DNA of 7,759 nucleotides from an uncultured bacterium. Its GTDB lineage: Bacteria; Bacteroidota; Bacteroidia; Bacteroidales; Bacteroidaceae. This document shows, in pieces, positions 1-5,711 of the stretch. Numbering within the stretch: position 1 is the stretch's first letter; each line of letters opens with the position of its first letter. The DNA lies in assembly GCA_945788485.1 (NCBI GenBank), contig CALZMB010000105.1:1-7759 (forward strand), given 5' to 3'. A model generated the notes under the pieces. It worked only from the letters and a program-made list of their open reading frames with translations. It made no database searches and was not told the DNA's origin. The translations under genes and the position numbers were made by a program.

Positions 1-23
1 AAAGTGTCATTGCGGCTTGCAGA

Positions 24-35
24 TGATACTATTTT
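24..35 (+). repeat. TGATACTATTTT 12-mer, copy 1
   Basis: This 12-mer is identical to 426-437 and is the exact reverse complement of 390-401. The match with the inverted copy extends to 14 bp (23-36 against 389-402). Function unknown; it could be a protein-binding site or the trace of a mobile element. Confidence 0.6.
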
Positions 36-140
36 GCACGTCATGAAATCTCGGGGAATCATTTCATTTATGCCCGGAAATCACTTCTTTGGCACAGTTT
101 TATGCACTTCGGCATCTAAGAAGCAGTGTTTTGCGACGTG

Positions 141-194
141 AAATAGTCAAAATGAGACTGTAAAATAGTCAAAGTGAGGGCATGAAATAGTCAA
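141..194 (+). repeat. Three AAATAGTCAA repeats at exact 22-bp spacing
   Basis: AAATAGTCAA begins at 141, 163 and 185, so the period is exactly 22 bp twice. Units one and two agree beyond the core (AAATAGTCAAAATGAG against AAATAGTCAAAGTGAG), while the third matches only in the 10-bp core. A period of about two helical turns places the cores on one face of the DNA, as seen in operator arrays or iterons. No replication or regulator gene is visible nearby, so the role is open. Confidence 0.65.
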
Positions 195-221
195 GACAGC
201 ACGCCAAAACAGTCTGTCTTG
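192..221. other. Hairpin: 8-bp perfect stem, 14-base loop
   Basis: CAAGACAG (192-199) pairs with CTGTCTTG (214-221) around a 14-base loop. The left arm begins inside the third 22-bp repeat. No T-tract follows directly. It could be a transcript structure or an operator. Confidence 0.35.
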
Positions 222-227
222 CACCAG

Positions 228-241
228 AAAACAGCTGTTTT
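228..241. other. 14-bp perfect palindrome AAAACAGCTGTTTT
   Basis: The sequence equals its own reverse complement and has no loop, which suits a homodimeric DNA-binding protein better than an RNA hairpin. A run of T follows (to 242), so a weak terminator for an upstream gene on the + strand is an alternative. It lies over 400 bp from the peptidase start. Confidence 0.4.
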
Positions 242-389
242 TCCCCGATTTTCAGCATCGCATTTTCAGCTGTACGCTTACAAACACTTGAAAATCAAGG
301 GTATATGAACAACATATAAAAACCGCGAAAAATCCGCCCTGTACTGTGCCCGAGCGGTCAGACGCATGATTTTGATGATGACAAGCGTC

Positions 390-437
390 AAAATAGTATC
401 ATGAACGCTTCTATTCTCCAGCGTCTGATACTATTTT
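390..437. repeat. Inverted pair of the TGATACTATTTT 12-mer
   Basis: AAAATAGTATCA (390-401) and TGATACTATTTT (426-437) form a perfect 12-bp inverted repeat with a 24-base spacer. An overlapping alternative stem pairs CAGACGC (359-365) with GCGTCTG (421-427), so the two foldings exclude each other. The arms are copies of the 12-mer at 24-35. The arrangement fits paired binding sites or a decayed element end; no transposase remnant is visible. Confidence 0.55.
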
Positions 438-534
438 ATCCGGCACGCAGGATTATCGCCAAGCCAGCAACTGCTCATGCCCTTAGGTGCTGAGTAGTTA
501 CCAACAACCATCAAAACGTTAATTATTGTTTACA

Positions 535-569
535 TTTCAGCCTTATACGGGATATTTGTAGTATATTTG
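535..569 (+). promoter_or_regulatory. Probable promoter of the Bacteroidetes sigma-factor type
   Basis: TATATTTG (562-569) fully matches the TAnnTTTG -7 element used by the main Bacteroidetes sigma factor. The -33 element is weak: TTTC at 535-538 sits 23 bases upstream. An overlapping second option is GATATTTG (551-558) with TTG (527-529) 21 bases before it. Transcription would begin near 576 and leave a leader of about 85 bases before the peptidase start. It is the best promoter match I found in the window, and could also serve dxs through the gene overlap. Confidence 0.5.
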
Positions 570-595
570 CAAATTATTGACATCACCCTCCTGGA

Positions 596-611
596 TTATT
601 AATATTAATAA
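596..611. promoter_or_regulatory. 16-bp AT-only palindrome in the peptidase leader
   Basis: TTATTAATATTAATAA is a perfect palindrome of A and T only, about 20 bases after the presumed transcription start. The position suits an operator that would block initiation or clearance. AT-only palindromes also arise by chance in AT-rich leaders, so the regulatory reading is tentative. Confidence 0.3.
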
Positions 612-660
612 GGTACGTGAGGGCAAAAAAAACAACTTAACCTGAAAATATCAAAATGAC

Positions 661-2058
661 ATGAAGACAAGACAGATTCTATGCACTGTGGCATTAGCCG
701 CAGCAATGGCGGCAAACGCACAGAACGACGGAGGCATCTCACAGGAAATGCTGAAAACCATCACTGCGCAACCAGAACAATCGCAGGCACAGAAAGCACT
801 GACAAACGCTATCCAGCACAACGGGATAGAACTGCTGGCACGCGGAAAGGCACAACTTGCCCCAGTGCCTGCAACATTCTCTATAGAGACGAAGAAACAG
901 TCGATACAGAACCAGAAGAGTTCTGGACGATGCTGGATGTTCTCTGGGCTGAACGTGCTGAGAGGACAGTTCGCGGCAGCCAACCCTGACAAGGCTGTCG
1001 TCTTCTCGCAGGACTATCTCTTCTTCTGGGACCAGCTCGAAAAAGCGAACCTCATGCTGCAAGGCATCATAGATACGGGCAAGAAAGACATCAACGACCC
1101 GGAGGTGCAATTCTTCTTCGCTGCCCCAATCAACGACGGCGGAACATTCTGCGGCGTCATTGACCTCGTCAGCAAATACGGACTTGTGCCACAATCCGTC
1201 GCGCCGGAGACATTCTCGTCTGAGAGCACGGCACAAATGCGGCGCATACTCAGCAGCAAACTGAGAGAATACGGACTGAAACTGCGCAAGATGCTGGCGG
1301 AAGGAAAGAAGGCCAACGCAGTCAAGGCAGAAAAGACCGTCATGCTCAAGGATATCTACCGCATGCTTTGCATGGCATACGGAGAACCTGTAAAGGAATT
1401 CAAATACGCGCACGTCAATGCAGAAGGCAAAGTGGCGGGAGAAGAAAAGACCTACACCCCTCTCTCGTTCGCAGAAGAATGTGGCGCAACAAATCTCGCG
1501 GACAAATACCTCATGGTGATGAACGACCCAAGAAACGAGTATCACAAGGTTTACGAGATACAATACGACAGACACACATACGACGGACACAACTGGAGAT
1601 ACCTCAACCTCCCGATGGAAGAAATCGAGCAACTCGCCATCGCATCGCTGAAAGACGGACAGAAGATGTACTCCTCGTACGACACCGGAAAGATGCTCGA
1701 CCGCAAACGCGGCTTCTGCAGCATGCAGAACTTCGACTACGCAAACCTCTTCGAGACACAGTTCCCGATGACGAAAGCCGAGCGGCTGCTCACAAGAGAC
1801 AGCGGCTCGACACACGCCATGACACTGACTGCCGTCAATCTCAATGCAGACAACAAGCCCGACGCATGGAAAGTGGAGAACTCATGGGGTACAGAAAGCG
1901 GACAGAAAGGCTATCTCATCATGACCGGAGAATGGTTCAAAGAATATATGTTCAGACTGGTGGTGGACAAGAAATACGCCACAAAAGCACAACTGAAGCA
2001 GGCTGAGGCAAAGCCTATACCGCTGAAGTATGACGACGCACTTTTTGAAGATGAATAA
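661..2058 (+). CDS. pepC: Exported C1B cysteine aminopeptidase (bleomycin hydrolase / PepC family)
   Basis: This 465-residue papain-fold peptidase belongs to family C1B, whose members act as aminopeptidases trimming short peptides. All active-site residues are visible: Gln85 and Cys91 in NQKSSGRCWMFS, His385 in STHAMTLTAV, and Asn407 in WKVENSWG. Residues 1-20 form a clear signal peptide (KTR, a hydrophobic Ala-rich core, cleavage after ANA at residue 20), so it should work in the periplasm, unlike cytoplasmic PepC of lactic acid bacteria. Length fits the family. The C-terminus is acidic (ending LFEDE) and lacks the usual tail that lies in the active-site cleft of bleomycin hydrolase, which may alter exopeptidase trimming. 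An ATG at 656 opens only a two-codon frame, so 661, which gives the signal peptide, is the start. The gene overlaps dxs by 8 bp. The physiological substrate is unknown. Confidence 0.9.
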   Translation: MKTRQILCTVALAAAMAANAQNDGGISQEMLKTITAQPEQSQAQKALTNAIQHNGIELLARGKAQLAPVPATFSIETKKQSIQNQKSSGRCWMFSGLNVLRGQFAAANPDKAVVFSQDYLFFWDQLEKANLMLQGIIDTGKKDINDPEVQFFFAAPINDGGTFCGVIDLVSKYGLVPQSVAPETFSSESTAQMRRILSSKLREYGLKLRKMLAEGKKANAVKAEKTVMLKDIYRMLCMAYGEPVKEFKYAHVNAEGKVAGEEKTYTPLSFAEECGATNLADKYLMVMNDPRNEYHKVYEIQYDRHTYDGHNWRYLNLPMEEIEQLAIASLKDGQKMYSSYDTGKMLDRKRGFCSMQNFDYANLFETQFPMTKAERLLTRDSGSTHAMTLTAVNLNADNKPDAWKVENSWGTESGQKGYLIMTGEWFKEYMFRLVVDKKYATKAQLKQAEAKPIPLKYDDALFEDE

Positions 2059-3979
2059 ACTCTTAGACAACATAGACTACCCATCCGACCTAAAAAAACT
2101 GAAAACAGACGAACTGCCTGCGCTCTGCAAAGAGCTCAGGCAGACTATCGTCGATGAACTCGCTGTCAATCCCGGACATCTCGCATCAAGCCTGGGCGCG
2201 CTGGAACTTACCGTAGCCCTGCACTACGTCTATGACACCCCAGACGACCGAATAGTGTGGGACGTCGGGCATCAGGCGTATGCGCACAAGATTCTGACAG
2301 GGAGGAAAAGCCGGTTCTGCACAAACAGGAAACTGCATGGGCTGAAACCTTTCCCGTCACCGGAAGAATCAGAATACGACACTTTCCCGTGCGGACACGC
2401 ATCAAACAGCATCTCAGCAGCACTCGGCATGGCTGTGGCAGCGAAACTGACAGGACAGCAACGGCATGTCGTGGCGGTCATAGGAGACGGAGCAATGTCG
2501 GGCGGCCTCGCGTTCGAAGGGCTGAACAACGTCTCGTCGTCGCCTAACGACCTGCTTATCATACTCAACGACAACAATATGTCTATCGACCGCTCGGTGG
2601 GAGGCATGAAACAATACCTGCTCTCGCTGAACACAAACGAGACATATAACAACATGCGGTTCAGATTCGCACGGTGGATGTCGGAACATGGTTTCATGAG
2701 CGACAACAGACGTAACGGAATAATACGCCTCAGCAACGCGATGAAGTCGGCAATCTCACATCAACAGAATGTCTTCGAAGGGATGAACATACGATATTTC
2801 GGACCTGTTGACGGCAATGACGTGAAAGAAGTGACAAGAGTCCTGCGCCTGCTGAAGAACATGACAGGCCCGAAACTGTTGCACTTGCACACAGTGAAGG
2901 GACATGGATATCCTCCCGCCGAGAAACGGCCGACTATATGGCACGCCCCGGGAAAGTTCAACCCGGTCACAGGCGAACGCATTTCGGCTGGAGAAAACAA
3001 ACTTGAAAAAGAGACGGCAATGCCACAAAAGTTCCAGGATGTTTTCGGACACACCATTCTCGAACTCGCAGAGAAGAATCCGCGCATCGTAGGCATCACG
3101 CCTGCCATGCCCACAGGATGCTCGCTCAACATCATGATGGACGCCATGCCACACCGCACTTTCGATGTCGGAATAGCAGAAGGACACGCCGTGACATTTG
3201 CCGGAGGCATGGCAAAAGACGGGCTGCAACCCTTCTGCAACATCTACTCCGCCTTCGCGCAACGCGCCTACGACAACATCATCCACGACGTGGCAATGCT
3301 CAACCTGCCCGTTGTGATATGTCTCGACCGTGCAGGACTGGTTGGAGAAGACGGGGCTACACACCATGGAGCTTTCGACCTCGCCGCTCTGCGCCCGATA
3401 CCAAACCTCACAATCTGCTCGCCCATGGACGAATGCGAACTGCGGCACATGATGTACACAGCACAGCTGCCCGGCAAGGGGACATGGGTGATACGCTACC
3501 CGAGAGGATGTGGCTCGCGACCTGACTGGAGATGCGAGATGCAGGAACTCGAAGCGGGGAAAGGACGGAAGATATACTCGCATACCGGAGACGGACCTTA
3601 CGGACAGAAAACCGCCAGGACAGCACTACTCACCATAGGCCCTATAGGACATGACGCAGAAGAAGTGGCGCGGCAGCTCGACATCACACACTACGACATG
3701 AGATTCCTGAAACCAATCGACGAGGATATTCTGCGCTGCGTAGCAGAGCAATGCGACGTGGTGGTGACAGTTGAAGACGGCGTGCGGAACGGAGGATTAG
3801 GCTCTGCCGTCACCGAATGGATGGACGACCATCACCACCCAGTCCACGTAGAACGCATTGGATTGCCCGACAGTTTTGTCGAACACGGCACCGTCGCCGA
3901 ACTAAGGCGCATCGCAGGCCTCGACAAAGATGCCATCACAAAGACATGCCTCAGAGAAGCCGGCATAGACGAAGCCTGA
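2051..3979 (+). CDS. dxs: 1-deoxy-D-xylulose-5-phosphate synthase
   Basis: Dxs condenses pyruvate and glyceraldehyde 3-phosphate to 1-deoxy-D-xylulose 5-phosphate, the first step of the MEP isoprenoid pathway and a source for thiamine and pyridoxal; it is a cytoplasmic ThDP enzyme. In a 642-residue reading, His43 (NPGH) and His74 (DVGHQAY) match conserved cofactor or substrate histidines, GDGAMSGG from 145 followed by NDNN (173-176) forms the ThDP/Mg site, and Glu377 in GIAEGHAVTF is the catalytic glutamate of the pyrimidine domain. DRAGLVGEDGATHHGAFD follows from 426, and the C-terminal transketolase domain ends with VEHGTVAELRRIAGLD. IAEGHAV in place of the commoner IAEQHAV, and the YLLSLNTNETYNNMR segment, are as I recall Bacteroidetes Dxs. 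The frame stays open to an earlier ATG at 2030 (649 residues), but MNKLLDNIDYPSDLKKL at 2051 fits the usual Dxs N-terminus better. The 8-bp overlap with the peptidase gene suggests coupled translation. Confidence 0.92.
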   Translation: MNKLLDNIDYPSDLKKLKTDELPALCKELRQTIVDELAVNPGHLASSLGALELTVALHYVYDTPDDRIVWDVGHQAYAHKILTGRKSRFCTNRKLHGLKPFPSPEESEYDTFPCGHASNSISAALGMAVAAKLTGQQRHVVAVIGDGAMSGGLAFEGLNNVSSSPNDLLIILNDNNMSIDRSVGGMKQYLLSLNTNETYNNMRFRFARWMSEHGFMSDNRRNGIIRLSNAMKSAISHQQNVFEGMNIRYFGPVDGNDVKEVTRVLRLLKNMTGPKLLHLHTVKGHGYPPAEKRPTIWHAPGKFNPVTGERISAGENKLEKETAMPQKFQDVFGHTILELAEKNPRIVGITPAMPTGCSLNIMMDAMPHRTFDVGIAEGHAVTFAGGMAKDGLQPFCNIYSAFAQRAYDNIIHDVAMLNLPVVICLDRAGLVGEDGATHHGAFDLAALRPIPNLTICSPMDECELRHMMYTAQLPGKGTWVIRYPRGCGSRPDWRCEMQELEAGKGRKIYSHTGDGPYGQKTARTALLTIGPIGHDAEEVARQLDITHYDMRFLKPIDEDILRCVAEQCDVVVTVEDGVRNGGLGSAVTEWMDDHHHPVHVERIGLPDSFVEHGTVAELRRIAGLDKDAITKTCLREAGIDEA

Positions 3980-4092
3980 CGGCAAAGCCGCCGCTCTCTT
4001 GCGCCGAAGCTGAAGTCTGCACAACGAAGACAACGGCACGACACAGGCAGACGCCACACACAAGACATCCAAACACTATCCCGAACAAACAA

Positions 4093-4289
4093 GGTGGGTT
4101 CTTTAAGTTCGCTTTGTTAGATTTTGAGATTATTTTCGAGGACAAATTGAAAGTTGGAGAAGGAGCGTAGCGGGCTACGCGACTGATACAACTTACAATT
4201 TGAACCGAAAAGAATCCAAAAGATAACAAAACGTTAAACAGTAATTATCATTCCTTTTAATTTAACGGTGGGAATTTATAGAACCCACC
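4093..4289 (+). repeat. Structured ~200-bp intergenic element, copy A (before trkA)
   Basis: The ends are inverted repeats: 4093-4109 pairs with 4273-4289 over 17 positions (one T.T mismatch and one G.T wobble). Inside, 4111-4232 folds into one long imperfect hairpin: 4113-4119 with 4224-4230, tandem G.A mismatches (4120-4121 with 4222-4223), 4122-4126 with 4217-4221, a bulged A at 4127, 4128-4131 with 4213-4216, an A.G mismatch (4132/4212), TTTTCG 4133-4138 with CGAAAA 4206-4211, a 13-bp stem with one mismatch (4143-4155 with 4190-4202), and a terminal stem GCGTAGC (4165-4171) with GCTACGC (4174-4180). A second copy lies before asd. It holds no plausible gene. The right end stops 17 bases before the trkA start, so it may be part of the trkA leader RNA. 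Alternatives are a miniature transposable element or a structured small RNA. Confidence 0.75.
4267..4289 (+). promoter_or_regulatory. Local hairpin at the right end of copy A, competing with end-to-end pairing
   Basis: GGTGGG (4267-4272) can pair with CCCACC (4284-4289) around an 11-base loop. The same CCCACC also pairs with GGTGGG at the left end (4093-4098), so the two structures are mutually exclusive. The hairpin ends 17 bases before the trkA ATG, close enough to influence ribosome access. No T-tract follows, so it is not an ordinary terminator. Regulatory function is inferred from position only. Confidence 0.35.
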
Positions 4290-4306
4290 ATTAATTATCA
4301 AGACAG

Positions 4307-5650
4307 ATGAAGGTAATAGTTGCCGGAGCTGGTGCCATGGGCACACATCTCACTAAACTCCTTGCAGGCGAGAACATCGACTGCACCCTCATAGACCCCA
4401 ACCACGAACGCCTGGCAGGTCTGGACTATGACTACGACCTCATGACCATCACCGCCTCGCCAACCAGCCTGAAAGCCCTGAGACAGGCAGGAGTGGCGAA
4501 AGCCGACCTCTTCATCGCCGTCACGCCGCAAGAGACGACAAACATCACATGCTCTGTCCTCGCCAAAGCACTCGGGGCAAAGAAGACGGTGGCACGCATA
4601 GACAACTTCGAATATGTCAACTCCGACACGCCGGACGTCTTTTCCGAGATAGGCGTGGACGAACTGATATACCCCGAGGTGCTCGCCGCGGCAGACATCA
4701 TCAAAGGCTTGAAGATGACATGGGTGAGACAGAGATGGGATATCTTCAACGGACAACTCGTACTCCTCGCAATAAAGATAAGAGAATGCGCACGCATACT
4801 GCACACGCCGCTGAAAGATCTCTGCGGACCTGACGACCCGTATCATATCGTAGCCGTCAAACGCGGCAACGAGACTATCATCCCAGGAGGTATGGACGTG
4901 CTCGAGACACAAGACCTCGCATATTTCATGACAAAGCGAGACTTCATACCACAAATTCGGAAACTCGTCGGGAAAGAAGACTACGAAGACGTTCACAACG
5001 TCATGATAATGGGCGGAGACAAAGCCGCAGTGCGCGTTGCTCACACCATGCCGGAATACATGAACCTCAAAATCATCGAACAGAACGAGGAACGATGCCG
5101 GCAACTCAACGAGCTGATAGACAAAAGCAATGTCATGGTGATTCACGGAGACGGCAGAGACATGGCACTGCTGAGAGAAGAGAACATCTCCAACACGCAG
5201 GCTTTCGTAGCCCTCACCGGCAACGCCGAGACAAACATCCTCGCTTGTCTCGCTGCCAAGAGAAGAGGCGTGCGAAAAACTGTAGCGCAAGTTGAGAACC
5301 TCGACTATATATCCATGGCAGAGAGCCTTGACATCGGCACAATCGTGAACAAGAAGACCATCGCCGCAGGACATATCTACCAGATGCTGCTCAACACCGA
5401 TGTGACAAACGTCAGGTTCCTCATGACATCAAACACCGACGTGGCAGAGTTCGTCGCCTCATACGGCTCGAAAATCACGAAGAAGCCGGTGAAAGACCTC
5501 GGACTGCCGAAAGGCGTCACCATCGGCGGACTGATGAGAGACGGAGAAGGCATGCTCGTTTCCGGCATGACACACATACAGCCCGGAGATTCGGTCATGA
5601 TATTCTCGCACGACGTCAACCTCAGAAAGATAGAGACACTCTTCAAATAA
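4307..5650 (+). CDS. trkA: Trk potassium uptake system NAD-binding subunit TrkA
   Basis: TrkA is the cytoplasmic, nucleotide-binding regulatory subunit that gates the TrkH potassium channel-like transporter. The 447-residue product has the usual two RCK units. The first RCK_N domain starts MKVIVAGAGAMG with the Rossmann glycines at 7-12 and an acidic Asp30 (LIDPN) at the end of the second strand, and RCK_C1 spans about 138-218. The second RCK_N begins near 230 with IMGGDKAAVRVA, where the last glycine of the GxGxxG pattern is replaced by Ala, and RCK_C2 covers about 367-447. Length matches the family. The reduced second motif suggests that the N-terminal half binds nucleotide more tightly, as inferred for many TrkA proteins. 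trkH follows 61 bases downstream on the same strand, as expected for an operon. The start lies 17 bases after repeat copy A, with an A-rich non-Shine-Dalgarno leader. Confidence 0.95.
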   Translation: MKVIVAGAGAMGTHLTKLLAGENIDCTLIDPNHERLAGLDYDYDLMTITASPTSLKALRQAGVAKADLFIAVTPQETTNITCSVLAKALGAKKTVARIDNFEYVNSDTPDVFSEIGVDELIYPEVLAAADIIKGLKMTWVRQRWDIFNGQLVLLAIKIRECARILHTPLKDLCGPDDPYHIVAVKRGNETIIPGGMDVLETQDLAYFMTKRDFIPQIRKLVGKEDYEDVHNVMIMGGDKAAVRVAHTMPEYMNLKIIEQNEERCRQLNELIDKSNVMVIHGDGRDMALLREENISNTQAFVALTGNAETNILACLAAKRRGVRKTVAQVENLDYISMAESLDIGTIVNKKTIAAGHIYQMLLNTDVTNVRFLMTSNTDVAEFVASYGSKITKKPVKDLGLPKGVTIGGLMRDGEGMLVSGMTHIQPGDSVMIFSHDVNLRKIETLFK

Positions 5651-5711
5651 TACACTCTACAGAACCGGGATACTCCACGATAGGGAAAAAGAAAACAAAC
5701 GAAGACGATTG

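Larger units (their letters stand above)
1..660. other. Repeat-rich non-coding region upstream of the peptidase gene
   Basis: No reading frame of useful length exists on either strand before base 651, and nothing resembles a tRNA or rRNA. The stretch holds three copies of a 12-mer (24-35, 390-401 inverted, 426-437), three 22-bp-spaced repeats (141-194), a hairpin (192-221), a 14-bp palindrome (228-241), an inverted pair (247-254 with 289-296), a likely promoter (562-569) and a 16-bp AT palindrome (596-611). This density of short repeats suggests a regulatory region or a decayed mobile element, but which of the two cannot be told from this window. The end of the preceding gene is not visible. 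Confidence 0.7.

Noticed and set aside
739..1815. Antisense reading frame of 358 codons opposite the peptidase gene
   Set aside because: It lies wholly within a well-identified gene, its translation is Cys/Val/His-rich with no recognisable domain, and such mirror frames follow from codon bias. The 358-codon frame opposite trkA (4298-5374) and the 275-codon frame opposite dxs (2756-3583) are rejected for the same reason.
3170..3205. Gly in place of Gln in the Dxs IAEQHAV motif as a damaged active site
   Set aside because: The catalytic Glu is intact, and IAEGHAV is, as far as I recall, the normal form in Bacteroidetes Dxs.
3980..3990. CGGC-AAA-GCCG hairpin directly after the dxs stop as a terminator
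   Set aside because: The stem is only 4 bp and no T-tract follows; it is too weak to call.
4131..4138. TATTTTCG in both repeat copies (also 7280-7287) as a -7 promoter box
   Set aside because: It differs from TAnnTTTG by one base, the nearest upstream TTG is only 14 bases away, and its conservation is explained by the hairpin stem with CGAAAA.
4093..4289. Known riboswitch (c-di-AMP before trk genes, lysine before asd)
   Set aside because: The same element precedes both genes, and neither the long-hairpin architecture nor the visible motifs match those classes as I know them.
5709..5711. TTG as the trkH start
   Set aside because: An ATG follows immediately at 5712 and fits the family N-terminus; the TTG adds only one residue.
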